A stretch of DNA of 64,000 nucleotides, from assembly GCA_947184155.2 (NCBI GenBank), contig CAMXCT020000331.1, forward strand, positions 1 through 64,000. Reading direction: 5' to 3'. The stretch comes from Cladocopium goreaui (Eukaryota; Sar; Dinophyceae; Suessiales; Symbiodiniaceae). Numbering within the stretch: position 1 is the stretch's first letter; each line of letters opens with the position of its first letter. The notes below the pieces were generated by a model. That model made no database searches, had not been told where the DNA came from, and was given only the letters and a program-made list of their open reading frames with translations. The translations under genes and the position numbers were made by a program. This document shows positions 50,176 to 60,960 of this stretch, one piece after another.

Positions 50176-51206
50176 TAATTGAATGCAAATTTGGGCGTAG
50201 GGCATAGGGTAAAGCTTGACGATGTAGGGGCCAAGTTCTGAATCTTTACTTCATACGGTGGTTCTTGGCGCTAGCTGCGCCACTTGTAAGTTGGCGAGTT
50301 GCCAGCCGAAGGAAAGATCCAGCTGAGATGAAGGATGCGATCAGATTGTGGAAACCTAAGAGTTCCATGGGAAGGGTGGTTGCTGTGAAAGTGTACCTGC
50401 ATGTACACATTATATCATAGCAATATTTCAATTTGTCTGTTTCATCTGCGCCTATATCTATATCTACTTCTACAAATTCTACATATATATTTATGTGTAT
50501 ATTTATACCATGTATATATATATAGTTTCCCTCCTGGGCGCATTTAAGACGCAGCTGGGGGAGGCATTTGTATTTATCGCTTTTCTTTTAGTGTCTTTGC
50601 ATACATACATACATACATACGTACATACATACATACATGCATACATACATACATACATACAGACAGACAGACAGACAGACATACATACCGGCATACATAC
50701 ATACACACATACACACATACACACATACACACACACATACATACATGCATGCATACATACATGCATACATACATACATACATACATGCATACTTACAGTC
50801 TTGCTCCTGGGCGCATGTAAGACGCAGCTGGGGAAGACACACACACACACTGCTTAGTATATATATATAATATTTACATATGTATGTATATATATATATT
50901 TGAAAAATATCATATCCTACAGATGCATATACAATATATTATATGTATAGAAATTCAAAATTTATATTTTCTTGGTCGCTTATGTTTTTACTGTCAATGT
51001 CTCTGGTGATTTACTGTCAAGACCAAAAATATATATAGGCGTCTCACTTTTGATTCTAGTATGGTTAGTGTTTGCTGTTTTCGCACGTCTGATGCCTTCC
51101 AACATGCCACTTTGAGACATTTCTGGTCATTTCCTGTTAGTTCCTGTCAAAAGTGTCTGTGTGTGTGTTGTGTGCGGCCACTTCCCTTTTTACAGCTGTT
51201 TCTCAG
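50176..51206. other. Long intron or intergenic stretch with microsatellites
   Basis: Contains a (CATA)n/(CAGA)n/(CACA)n array at ~50600-50800 flanked by two copies of a TCCTGGGCGCAT-TAAGACGCAGCTGGGG segment (50533 and 50805), and AT-rich microsatellites at ~50860-50905. No coding sequence credible. Confidence 0.6.
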
Positions 51207-51303
51207 TCAGGGGCGGTTTGTTGGTGATTTGCTTGATTCTGGACAGGTCTCTACGGATGTGTCTCCACTCGGGTCTTTCGAGCCACCTACTGCAAAAGGA
51301 CAG
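51207..51303 (+). CDS. Gene A exon block (short)
   Basis: After CTCAGTCAG the frame reads FVGDLLDSGQVSTDVSPLG then FEPPTAKGQ, protein-like and short. Boundaries uncertain. Confidence 0.35.
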
Positions 51304-51381
51304 TTGGCCATCAGACTCGTTCTGACAGGTTGCATCTGCGCTTTTGCTTGTGTCTACCTGGCTACCTTTGGCCCTGTGCAA

Positions 51382-51900
51382 GGACCCTCCAGTCCCATCT
51401 GCAGCGACGATGTACAGGAGCCGCACAGAGCTTGATATGGCATCATGCATCTTTGCACGACGCCATGTGCTCAATGTTGCTTCGGGGTGGTTTATCCACC
51501 TCAGAGCGGATTCTTCGCCGCAAGGCGGAAGAGATTTCTTTGTCACCGAATATGATGTTCTGAAGCTGGGGGTAAGTTTACCGTACCTGTCAAATCAGCA
51601 CATCACGAAATTGTTGGACCAGGGCCGGATGACAATTGCTTCCAGACTGTTGCCACTGAATATCGTGGGTCGCCGTGCTGCAAGCACAGTGCACAAGGGG
51701 AAACTTCTTCTGCAGACATTGGGAATGGAGAGTGCGGACCTGACAGTCACTATCAATCGGACGTTCACCATGTTGTTTGATTTTGGGGCTGAGGCTGGCC
51801 TGTGGACATTGCAAGCTGTTTCAGGTTCTGAGGAAGACGCCTTGGGGCGCATGTTTGCCAAGGCTTTACCTGTAGCCGATGTTGACCACGGCCTCCATCA
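51382..51900 (+). CDS. Gene A exon block(s)
   Basis: One frame stays open from DPPVPSAATMYRSRTEL through FARRHVLNVASGWFIHLRA, FFVTEYDVLKLG, LLPLNIVGRRAASTVHKG and FDFGAEAGLWTLQAV to ALPVADVDHG. Good protein character throughout. A GTAAGT at 51572 could be a donor, but the frame continues without loss of quality. I do not recognise a domain. Confidence 0.55.
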
Positions 51901-52240
51901 TGCGATTGGGCTTCGAGTTTCTATTGGTTCCCATTGAATTCGGGCGGGCTTCAAACCAAGTTACAAGATTAGGTAGGGCCGATGTGTGTTCCTGCTTGCT
52001 TAGGTTCTTGTGGTTTGTTTGCTCAGCCGGATTAACACTCCGTGGTGAATTCATGTTTCTCCTATCAATCCTATCAATGAAATCGGAGAACCGTTCGACT
52101 GAGATTGGTTTCCTTTAGTGCTTGATAAGTCGCATTCTTTGGAAGCCATTCAGGTGTGTGCATGTTTGTGGGAGGCAAGTTTTCAAATAGCGTAAACAAG
52201 AGAGAGAGAGGTTTGAGATTCATGGCCTATTGCGTGCAGT

Positions 52241-52388
52241 TAGGTGATGGAAGAAGTCGCGGGCTCCTTTCGGCATTGGAAAGATTTCAGAGATTCGTTG
52301 GCGGCTTTTGCAAAAGCATTTGGTTCATACTTCCTTTTGGACAGATTCCGTGACGTATGTATTGAATCAAACCCAGCCATTGAGAAGG
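52241..52388 (+). CDS. Gene A exon block
   Basis: Reads VMEEVAGSFRHWKDFRDSL then AFGSYFLLDRFRDVCIES and ends NPAIEK just before GTAGGG at 52389, a canonical donor. Preceded by a TTAG acceptor. Confidence 0.55.
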
Positions 52389-52481
52389 TAGGGCTGGGGT
52401 TTAAAAGTTGGTTGCGGTTCCAGGTGCTATTCTCAGTGACCATGTCAAATGCAATATAAAGAATGGTCTGTCTTTTTCTAG

Positions 52482-53250
52482 GGCGATTTGAAACAGAAAA
52501 TGGTCTGTCTTTTCCTCGGGTGTTTCGAAACTACCAGAGATAAGTTCAACAAGCGTTTCCACCCTGAGGAACACAAACACGTTTTGACGTCTCTCTTCAA
52601 GACCCTTTGTCCAGCCTTTGTAGAGCATCGGTGGGAGTATCTCTATGACACTTTGGAATGGGTATCACCCCGTAAGCAAGCTTTCCTTCTCCTGCGCTTA
52701 GATGATTTTGCAGACAAAGGAAACAGAGATGCAGACAATTCCGGTGACGGTAGTTTGTTGTCTGCTGCCCAGACTGAACTTCTTCGCAGCCTGTCAGCAT
52801 CAGGCAGTGTGGAGGCAGCCTTGTTTTGGTGTACTTGCGACTTTGCCAGGCTGCTTGCAGATTGGGGTCACTGGTTTAGCCGCACTGCTCATGGATGCCC
52901 TTGTCACCCAAAAGGGTTTCAGAAAAAAAGGAGAGACCCTTCTTGCCCAATGACTGGTCGAACCGCTGTGCTCTTCGCTTCAGGTTTTGCCGAGGCTGCA
53001 ATAGGGAAGCTTAGGGCAATTTCTGCTGGTCAGATGCCAGCTCATGCCAGGGAAGCCCTCAAAGAACTGACCGCTTTGGACCCGGCTGCTGCAAATTCTT
53101 TGATGGAAGATTTTCAAAGTGCAATCAGCAGGCTAGTTTTCAGAACGCAACAGAATTTCGGCTACTGGACCAAACTTCCTTGGTCTCTACTCATGATCAT
53201 GAGACCTTTTCTCGAAACATTTTCTTCAGAAGAAGATGCAGCGGGGCTTC
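52482..53250 (+). CDS. Gene A exon block, long, with Cys/His cluster
   Basis: Begins after TTTTTCTAG (52481). About 255 codons: KTLCPAFVEHRWEYLYDTLEW, RKQAFLLLRLDDF, then FARLLADWGHWFSRTAHGC-PCHPKGF, a Cys/His-rich spot that might bind zinc, and CPMTGRTAVLFASGF, followed by a helical stretch. The order WGHW...CPCH...C...GR is shared in my memory with a large dinoflagellate family of unclear, possibly transposase-derived, nature; this is a weak inference. No catalytic motif is certain. Confidence 0.6.
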
Positions 53251-53329
53251 AACTTCTCACTTTAAATTGTTTAGTTGGCGTTTGATGTTTGAATTTCAAG
53301 TTTCAACTTCACATGCTGGCTGCAGGCTG

Positions 53330-53530
53330 GCTTTCCTTCTTGAAACCAAGGCAAAGGCTTGTGCAACACTATGCCGACGTGCTGCCAGGGGTCTCATCAA
53401 GGTTTATGACCGGACAGAAAACAAAGCCTCCTTGGGAGTCAGGGCCCCGTCGCTGTCGTGGCTAACTGCTGTGCAAGGGCAAGGATTCTATACTTGTGGC
53501 CATCAATTTCATTTTAACTTGTCAGTATTC
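53330..53530 (+). CDS. Gene A exon block
   Basis: Reads KAKACATLCRRAARGLIKVYD, then SLGVRAPSLSWLTAVQGQG. The short length and lack of motif make the boundaries tentative; same strand as neighbours. Confidence 0.4.
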
Positions 53531-53589
53531 CGCAAGCACGAGCCAATGCCTAAACTTCAAAGCTCCCTTGCAGAGCTGGCCATGTTCAG

Positions 53590-54242
53590 GTTATATCCTA
53601 CCGCTTCTTGAACATGGAGGGCCCATTCAGGAGACATTTGGACGCTTGGGCCCGGGGTGATGGGGAGATGTACGACAAGATGTTTGATGAGCTTCTGGGT
53701 TATTCCACGGCTTTGATATGTATGCAGAGACTTGAAGGAAGACATTCGATATTGAAACGCTTTGTGCAAGGAAAATATTTCCAACTCCCTGCCACGTTGT
53801 CCGCATGCAGCGCAGGCAGAACAAGGATCTTGAAAACCCTTTGTTTGAGGCAATGCTGCCAGACCTCCTCAGCAGCATAGGTGAGCTTCATGTAGGCTCT
53901 TGGGGGAGTAAAACTGAGCTGCTGGAAAGCTTGTCCAGGCAATCTGCAAAAGCAAATCATGATCCACTGGTTGGGGAAAGAAAGCGGAAGGAGGAGTTCA
54001 ATGTAGCCTTGGCTGGTGTTTGCGCCAAGCCCGGCCTGGGCCTTGGGGTGGCAGGTGAAGAGGTAGCTTTGCAGCGAGAACATCTTAAGGCTGTCCTGGA
54101 GAGAGGAAAGTGCTATGCCATTGCAGGTTTGAAAGCCGGAGGTACATGGACGCTTTTCAGGGTTTTACACACGTCGCCTAGCTCCAACATGTACCTTCAA
54201 AGGGCTTGCCACCTGTCAGTGGATGTTCATTGGCCTGATTAA
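53590..54242 (+). pseudogene. Gene A exon block with frameshift; transposase-like motif
   Basis: Starts after TTCAG (53589). The first frame reads FRRHLDAWARGDGEMYDKMF and ICMQRLEGRHSILKRF then QLPATLSA. Near 53803 the sense continues in another frame as QRRQNKDLENPLFEAML to the stop at 54242, so there is a 1-nt break. The segment RLEGRHSILKR resembles the region around the third catalytic acid in some DDE transposases, which hints at a transposon origin; this is speculative. Confidence 0.5.
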
Positions 54243-54245
54243 TTA

Positions 54246-54414
54246 ACAAATTTTCAACAAAACTTGGCCTTCACAAAAATCCTTTCTTAAACTGAGCCAA
54301 TATTTTGATGGTCCTCTTCTCCATGTGCGTGAGGAATGGCGGGATTGCATTGCAGTCGAGTTGATCAACGAGCCTGTGCCGCAAGATGGGCCCGGCCCGC
54401 CAGTCAATGTGGAG
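54246..54414 (+). CDS. Gene A exon block
   Basis: Reads KTWPSQKSFLKLSQYFDGPL and VREEWRDCIAVELINEPVP, ending PPVNVE exactly before GTAAGC, a good donor at 54415. Confidence 0.5.
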
Positions 54415-54821
54415 GTAAGCGACCAAAGCGTGGTGCCACTACCACTTTGTGATTTTTTTGCTGGCGATTGTGATCCTTTCCAAATCTTTGTGTACGAAGC
54501 TTCTAGACTTTGATCCAAAACATTTCCGTTTTTGTTGGCGGCGGTGGATGGGTTGAACACCAACTAGCGCCAAATAAGGGCAATCACATGAGCCACAATA
54601 CCAAAACAACCCTCTGATCTAAGGTCTTGTCGACCGCTGTATTCTCTGAGACCTGCTTTGATGAGATGGTGCAAGATGTGGAATCACTAGACGATGATCT
54701 GGTGTCCATTGGTTACAATGAGTATCACTTTTTTCGGTCATGAGTTGCTTCAGGTTCTCCAAACAATTGGTGGTGGTGAGCTGTTGTGTTTCTTCTTTGC
54801 TTTCGTTTGGTTTCGAGGCAA

Positions 54822-55253
54822 GCAGCTCGCAAGATAGCTGCCGAACTTGTTTTGGGTGGCCAGCTGGTAGCTGACAGCAATTCATCTCAAGCAGCTGCTG
54901 CCCAATGGCTGACAGAGCAAGGTGTTCTAGAGGGTGGCCACGTTGTCGACGCCTTCATTAGCTTGAAAACTACATTGACCCACCCTGTACTTTGTGAGAC
55001 TGGGGGTTGGCAGAGTAGATTGTTTATCAAAAAATATCTGAAAGATGGAGGGTGGTCTCATGTTGATGGTTCTACAAATGCTTCAATCTCAGACAAGTGT
55101 TTCAATGCGAATGGTCATCTAGAATATTTTTTGCTGCTGAAGAATTTCCAAGACGCGATTGTCGCCTATGACGAGCAGTTCGGTTTTCGGCATTCCCAGT
55201 TGAAATCGTACTATGACGCAATGATTGCTATGTTGAAAAGAGCAGTACCTTGA
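54822..55253 (+). CDS. Gene A exon block
   Basis: Starts after GGTTTCGAG (54821). The frame reads AARKIAAELVLGGQLVADSN, WLTEQGVLEGGHVVDAFISL, LFIKKYLKDGGWSHVDGS, YFLLLKNFQDAIVAYDEQFG, to a stop at 55253. Good protein character, no recognised domain. Confidence 0.55.
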   Translation, partial: AARKIAAELVLGGQLVADSNSSQAAAAQWLTEQGVLEGGHVVDAFISLKTTLTHPVLCETGGWQSRLFIKKYLKDGGWSHVDGSTNASISDKCFNANGHLEYFLLLKNFQDAIVAYDEQFGFRHSQLKSYYDAMIAMLKRAVP

Positions 55254-55334
55254 CTGTAAGCATCGTACGCAACTTGCATTCGCGTTCCCGTTGCTGGTTC
55301 TGAAATCATTGTCGCAAATTAGTGTGTGCTTGAG

Positions 55335-55431
55335 CCACGCTTGAGGACTACCGCCAACCTCCGGATGACCTGCTGTATGTGGCCCCAGGGCAGAAAGCTG
55401 AATTCTACAAGTCCTTGCGGGATTTTTTCAC
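55335..55431 (+). CDS. Gene A exon block (short)
   Basis: Reads ATLEDYRQPPDDLLYVAPG then KAEFYKSLRDFFT, ending at ACAG|GTGGGG, a plausible donor. Confidence 0.45.
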
Positions 55432-55608
55432 AGGTGGGGCTATTTGATTTCATGTTGGCACTCTCGGAAAAAGTAAGAACAAGATATAAAATCCAGTTTG
55501 TCCGGATGCTAAGCCAGATGATGTTTTTCCTAGCAGCAGCCCATCGCAGGCGAAAATCAACAAGACCCACGCACTGAACCATATCATTGGAGCCGGCAGC
55601 GTGCTAGC

Positions 55609-55947
55609 AGAAAACGAAAGGCAAACGTTGCTACTGTAGAGGATGAGGAAAATCAGGGACAAATGGGAATAGGTGAGGAACAACCTCAAGTTGAAGTGGC
55701 ACCAAACCTTCCTGATGACGGGGCTGCTATACAACCACCTGTAGACCCCGTTTTGCAACAGTTTGGACGGCTTTGCGATGCCATGGACAATGTAGGCCAG
55801 GAGAGAGGCAGGGTGGATGAGGGCGAATCAGATGCAGAGGCTGGAGTTGGTGTCAATGTTGCCGCAGAGCCGGCCAGACCTCGACCTGGTCCTGCTGCCG
55901 ATGATGAGTTGCAGATTCAATTGTTGAGAAAACACAATGCAAATTGA
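55609..55947 (+). CDS. Gene A last exon, acidic tail
   Basis: Reads RKRKANVATVEDEENQGQ then a Pro/Asp/Glu-rich stretch ending LLRKHNAN and a stop at 55947. RKRK may be a nuclear localisation signal. Taken as the 3' end of gene A. Confidence 0.5.
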   Translation, partial: RKRKANVATVEDEENQGQMGIGEEQPQVEVAPNLPDDGAAIQPPVDPVLQQFGRLCDAMDNVGQERGRVDEGESDAEAGVGVNVAAEPARPRPGPAADDELQIQLLRKHNAN

Positions 55948-56179
55948 CGCTTGGAATGGTGCCAGTGTAGACCATCCATTTTCTGTAGGCATGCAGAAAG
56001 CAGTTTCAGCTAGGTAGGCGTTGAAATAGGTAGATGCATGTGGGGTGATCCGATATCATATTTGGATATTGATTGGGGCGATGACGGCAATGATGTTAGA
56101 TGCCTAATGATACTTTATTTTCCCAGTGGTTGTCTTGCCCTGAGGCGAAGGCGCCCTACAACTGTGCGAAGCCATTGGG

Positions 56180-56370
56180 GCCAGCTACCACAAGACTGAT
56201 ACGAAGACGCGGGTTTCGGCTGTGAAGCAAATGTTGACTAGATTGGCCGTCATTTTGACTGATGCGACCAAATGGAAGTTGGCACCAGTTGTCCAAGTGA
56301 ATGAGGCCAGGTACTTGCAGGTTGAAAGACAGTTTTTTGAAAGATTTCCTTTGAAAAGGGTCCTCGGGGT
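56180..56370 (+). CDS. Isolated exon block
   Basis: The frame reads AIGASYHKTDTKTRVSAVKQ and ILTDATKWKLAPVVQVNEARY, then FFERFPLK, with protein character. It could belong to gene A, to the methyltransferase gene downstream or to neither. No motif. Confidence 0.4.
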
Positions 56371-57300
56371 AACAGGGGTCTTGAACTGCCCCCGCACGCG
56401 CGCGCCAGAAGGGCTTCATTTTGGAGGGGTATATTTAAATAGGGTGATATTTAAGAAGATATGTTTGTATACCATGAAAGAATTTCCCCTTGAATGGGGG
56501 TTCCAAATAAGGGTCCTTATGATGCGATCATTTTCCCTTCCCCAGAAACTTCCAAGGAACCCCATAAATCCCACGTCCAAAAACTCAAAAATCCGCCTCC
56601 GGGCCCGGCCACCTGCGGAACCGCAAAAAAAGATGTTGCAAACCAGAAAATTGAGGTCAAAAAGTTGAAAAACACGGGTTTTTTTCACTTTTCGCTTGCC
56701 GATTTTGGACGGGCGCGTTCACGAACAGGTGTCTTCCGTACTGTTTTTTACAGTGTTTTTTGAAGGCGAGCGTCACGACCTATCAAAAACAGGGGGTTTT
56801 GGCCGAAAAATGCCCCCCCCCCCAGGTAAACCTGTAACCTTTTACGAGTGCCATCCGGAAGATCACGCCCCAGCACCTTCGGTGCGGGCGGATTTAATAT
56901 ACCTGGCTGGAACCTTCTAACTTGAGGCTTTGATGGGACCAACTTGAGGCATTTTGAGGCCTAGTTGGGCCATGGAAGACCTTAGTTGGGCCTTAGTTGG
57001 GCCTTAGTTGGGCCATAGTTGGGCCATGGAAGGCCTCAGTTGAGCCGCTTTTGGCAGGTATATTTAATATACCTGGCTGGGACCTCCTAATTTCAGGCTT
57101 TGATAGGGCCAACTTGAGGAATTTTGAGGCGTATTCAAAATGACAGATCATGACTCAACATAGGCCCAACAACCGAGAAGTTTTTGCTTGGGGCTTGGGG
57201 TTGAATTTTTCATTCCAGAGACTTCCATGGAATATCACATAGCCCATCAAATGACCCAACATGGACCCAACTTGGACCCCAAAGTGCCAATTTTGGGGTA

Positions 57301-57580
57301 TGTTGGGGCCATCTTGGGCCTACGTGAGACTTATGTTGGGCAATTTTTGGGCCCTTTTCTTCGCGCTAAAAATTACGTAATTTTTAGCGCGAAGAAATTG
57401 GGCTTGGAACGGCCTATGTTGGGCCTATTTTGGGTCATGTTGGGCTCTTGGGGGCCATGTTGGGGCCATCTTGGGCCTATGTGAGACCTATGTTGGGCAA
57501 TTTTTGGGCCCTTTTCTTCGCGCTAAAAATTATGTAATTTTTAGCGCGAAGAAGCTGGGCTTGGAAGGGTCTATCTTGGG
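57301..57580 (+). repeat. Direct repeat (~157 bp, two copies) carrying 40-bp palindromes
   Basis: Both copies run GTTGGGGCCATCTTGGGCCTA ... GGCCCTTTTCTTCGCGC ... GCGAAGAA ... CTGGGCTTGGAA (written in pieces). In copy 1 the palindrome 57356-57397 is perfect over 42 bp with centre ATTACGTAAT. In copy 2 (57514-57553) only the central pair differs (TATG for TACG). Confidence 0.9.
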
Positions 57581-58139
57581 TTCATGTTGGGCTCATGTAA
57601 TGTAGGGCCTTTACTGGGCCATCTTGGGGCTATCTTGGGCCTTGGTTAAGCCTTAGCGGGTCTACCTCGGGCCCAACTATAGGATGTTGTAGGGCGTGCA
57701 GTTGGGAGGAAAATGCGCGCTGAGTTTCTTTGATCTCTGATTATCATTATTGGGATTGGCTTGAACAGAGGCCGTTTCAGAGGTGAAAATTCAGAGCCGT
57801 TTTCCCAGGCACGTTGGAGCTTCAACTTTATAGACAGTTTTTTTGGTTAAACCCTTCATTGGGTAAATTTTTGGTTTTGTACCACCTCATTTTTTTTTAT
57901 AGAGGCTCAATACCATGCGGGTGCTGCCCACTTTGAACTTCATAGTGATGGTCTGGAGTCTGGGAACCATTTCATTTCGCAATTTATAGCTATAAAGTTC
58001 GGGCCCCAATTATCTTCTGGAATTCACAGGAGGATCATGTATGGGAATGTCTCGGAATAGGGGTGCCAAAACTGAGTGCCCCAAGCCCATTTTTTTAAAC
58101 TAAAAAAGTGAGCTTGGGGCACTCCTATTTTGAAACAGT

Positions 58140-58355
58140 CCCATATTTACATATATATATATACTACGTAATATATATATATATAAATACTACATATATA
58201 AATATATACCACATATATATATAAATACTACATATATAAATATATACCACATATATATATACTACATATTTAATTATATATATAACTATATATATATACT
58301 ACATATATATATATAGAGTTATATATATAATTATATATGTAGTATATATATATTG
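58140..58355. repeat. AT-rich microsatellite
   Basis: (TA)n interspersed with CTAC/ATAAATACTAC, partly inverted (ACTACATATATATATAGAG...AATTATATATGTAGT). Confidence 0.9.
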
Positions 58356-58641
58356 ACATCATGTTAAATTTAACCTGGTTTAAACACAATTTCCTTTGAA
58401 TGGGGCCTTTCAAGGGAAATTTTGTTTTTAGCTGAACCCTATGCTCTCCATATGTGTTTTTGTTTTGGGGGGGGGACAGGCATGCTCCGCAGAGACCTTT
58501 GGGAAATCTAACGGTACAACCCCCTTTATTGATCGACATAACCTCAACATAGGTACGTCTCAAGGGCACTAGTTGAAATCACGCTGATTCTCTCATGGGT
58601 TATTTCTCTTTTTAATCGTTTAAATTCTCAATTGCGTTTGC

Positions 58642-58780
58642 AGGCGCTGAACCAGACGGAGATAGATGGTTTGAAATGTCCGGGACTCGATGTATTGCTT
58701 AACAGCGCATGTAATTTTCTTTTGGGTTTGACTGAGCTGCAGCCTGTTGACCTGTGGGGCCATGAGGATTCCTAATGAAG
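58642..58780 (+). CDS. Possible short exon upstream of the methyltransferase gene
   Basis: After TTTGCAG the frame reads ALNQTEIDGLKCPGLDVLL then FLLGLTELQPVDLWG, ending in a stop. Protein-like but short; may be the methyltransferase gene's 5' part or chance. Confidence 0.3.
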
Positions 58781-59290
58781 GCCATGTTGGTTGTCTGACG
58801 AATCGTTTCAATTTATTTCAGCAAGCTCAAGGTGTTTTTGGCCCTTCTAGAGGTCTACAATCTACAATTTATTGAGAAGGACATCATGCCTTTTTGACAT
58901 GTGTGCGCAACAAGCCGGTTGCCTTGAGGCTGGGGTGCGTACGACCTGTGGTCCCGGCGGAGAACCGTTGCAGATTTGCTGCTGGTCACCTACTACGAAC
59001 CGTTCAAAACTGAGCTTCTGAAGGAAATCAGTTGAAAGAAATGCATTGAAGCCCCTGGGATTCAATCTAGGGACTCTGCTGTAAGTTCTTCGCTAATGGG
59101 CGAGGCTTGAACGACGGTAGGCAGCAGTGTTGAAACAGATTGCGATCACCTTGGGCCGGGAATTCTTTGTTTGGGAATTGTTTTTTGAGATTGTGAGAGT
59201 GAGTACATTAGCCTGGTTTTTATTGAACACCAAATCGCCCCAGGGCTTATGCTCTTGCAGCACCACTGACCCACAGTCTACTTATGCCAG

Positions 59291-60000
59291 AAAGTTTGGT
59301 TCAAAGTGCCGGCTCAACCAATCCCATTGACGTACATGATTGATGAGCCTTTGTTGTCTGCGTTGCCTGAACTACAGGCCATGTATGCAGACAGTGACGG
59401 TCAGAGGGCCCCACCTTCGCGTGCCATCAGGTCAATAAGCACGAAGGTTCAAGGGGCTTTCGCTTGTGTAGAGAAGTTTGTGAAAATGGCACAGGACATG
59501 AGTTCGGGAAAGGCCATTCCATGGAGTCAGGTGCTGTTGTTTTCTGAGTTCTCCGGCTATGGAACTGCAGAGTTGGCTTTGCAGTCTGTTATTGCCAAGT
59601 CTAAGGAAACCACAGGTCAGGAAGTCATGTGTCGTGCAACTTCCGGTGATGTGAACGCAACGTGTAGAACGCTGCTCTCTGAGAATGTCGGCGGCTGTGT
59701 GTTTGGAGACATCATGAATGTAGCGGGAGATGACTTGAGGAAGAAGCTAACAGCAGAAGTTCCTGAGACTTTCAAGATTAAACCAAAAGATGTTGTTGCT
59801 GCCGTGCAGGCAGCAGGTTCCTTCGACAAACTCTTCACCAAAGAGGGCAGGTTGCGAAAGGCATTGGGGCACGCAGTGCAAGATTGCAAGCTCTTGCATG
59901 CCTGTAAGAGCCAAAGCCAGGGTCTCGAAGGGGCTAAGGGAAAACTCAAGAACCTTTTGACCAATGACGGCGCCAAGCCCTTGTACTTTGTTTTCTCTAG
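59291..60000 (+). CDS. C5-cytosine methyltransferase-like gene, exon with motif I
   Basis: The frame is open from the acceptor TATGCCAG (59290) to 60028; the true exon end lies before the GGCAAAGG repeats. QVLLFSEFSGYGTAELAL fits motif I (F-G-G, SAM binding), and VMCRATSGDVNATC and GGCVFGDIMNV fit the following acidic and loop motifs of C5 methyltransferases. The first ~60 residues and the Lys-rich end are lineage-specific. The protein would transfer a methyl group from SAM to cytosine in DNA or RNA, in the nucleus by family role. Motifs IV, VI and VIII follow in later exons. No SL or promoter is visible. Confidence 0.68.
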
Positions 60001-60029
60001 GAGGACAGTCACAGCAAGGGAAATTTAGT

Positions 60030-60240
60030 CAAAGCGGTTGTAGTGGCAAAGGTAGTGGCAAAGGTGGGGGTGGCAAAGGTTATTGGTGTCAAAGGTTAAT
60101 TTAGTGGCAAAGGTGTGGCAAAGGTTTCCCTTCTTAGTTTAGTATTACCTTTGCCACACCTTTGCCACTACAACGTTTGCCACACCTTTGCCACTACCTT
60201 TGCCACTAAGAACGTTTGCCACTACCTTTGCCACTAAAGG
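60030..60240. repeat. GGCAAAGG simple repeat with perfect 24-bp hairpin (intron)
   Basis: AGTGGCAAAGGT units on the left are mirrored by ACCTTTGCCACT units on the right. Arms 60102-60125 and 60147-60170 are exact reverse complements with a 21-nt loop; further outer copies extend the fold. It lies between the motif I and motif IV exons. Confidence 0.9.
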
Positions 60241-60318
60241 GTTTGAAGCATTTTTTTGGGATCATGGGGTTTTCAATGGTTGAAACAGGTTTTGTGATTC
60301 CAGACAACCTGCGAACAG

Positions 60319-60559
60319 AACTAGAGCTGAGCCACACAGGAAATCCTACCAAGAGCTAGAAGATATCCTCTTTGCCGACGGTGTTACCCTTGACGAGTTT
60401 GATTATTGCTACACGCACCAAAAAAGATGTAGGAGAATTTCATCCCCCAATGTCGCCAAAGACATTTTGTCGTTGAAAGTGGCTGGCACTCAGTGCGTGG
60501 ATTATTCGAACTTTGGAAAGCATGGAGGTGCAAGTGGGGCGAGTGCACCGCTGTTCATG
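60319..60559 (+). CDS. C5-methyltransferase-like gene, exon with motif IV
   Basis: Begins near CGAACAG and reads SYQELEDILFADGVTLDEF, DYCYTHQKRCRR, then LKVAGTQCVDYSNFGKHGG. The last matches motif IV (PCxxFS in the family): Gln replaces Pro but the catalytic Cys is present. Ends before GTACAG (60560). The phase to the next exon does not resolve with this donor and the acceptor at 60660, so one boundary is off or a 1-nt indel is present. Confidence 0.68.
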
Positions 60560-60660
60560 GTACAGAAACTCATCCCAATTTGCCGGCCCCAGACTTTCTC
60601 GTCTTTTTGTTTAGGGCATTGTTGCGGAGTGTTGCACCTCCTTTCGTTCGCAATTTTCAG

Positions 60661-60960
60661 ACCTGACCATGCCAAGGATGAAGATGGTCAAACAAGGCCG
60701 CCCAAAGGTCTTTTTGCACGAGAACGTGTGCAACTTTCCAGTGTCCAAAATGGCCCAGATCTTAGGCAGGGGTTCCAATGACTTTGTGAGGGGCGGCTGC
60801 AGCAGTCGGTGGAATATCTTTTGTTCCTTGGTGTGTGCATGTCAGCTTTGGGCAGGACCTGAGTTTGCAGTGGAGGCGGTGGAGTTGGACCCTCAATTTT
60901 TTGGATTCCCAGTGCGGCGTCCACGTCAGTACGCAGTGTGTATCTTAAAAGAAGCGGCCA
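60661..60960 (+). CDS. C5-methyltransferase-like gene, exons with motifs VI and VIII
   Basis: RPKVFLHENVCNFP fits motif VI (ENV). AVELDPQFFGFPVRRPRQYAV fits motif VIII (QxRxR) although the spacing is family-specific. Between them, 60786-60855 looks like an 70-90-bp intron (GTGAGG...GGCAG) although the frame stays open across it. The block follows the acceptor TTTTCAG at 60660. Confidence 0.62.

Larger units (their letters stand above)
56400..58630. other. Intergenic or intronic stretch rich in simple repeats
   Basis: No convincing gene. It contains a degenerate TTGGGCC(A/T) low-complexity tract (~56935-57050 and 57240-57670), two ~157-bp direct repeats each with a 40-bp palindrome, a C9 run (56814) and an AT microsatellite (58140-58355). 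CCTTTGAATGGGGCCTTTC near 58390 resembles CCCTTGAATGGGGGTTCC near 56486. Confidence 0.6.

Noticed and set aside
50574..50850. ORFs of Cys-Met-Tyr-Val or His-Thr-Tyr-Ile repeats
   Set aside because: Translations of the CATA microsatellite.
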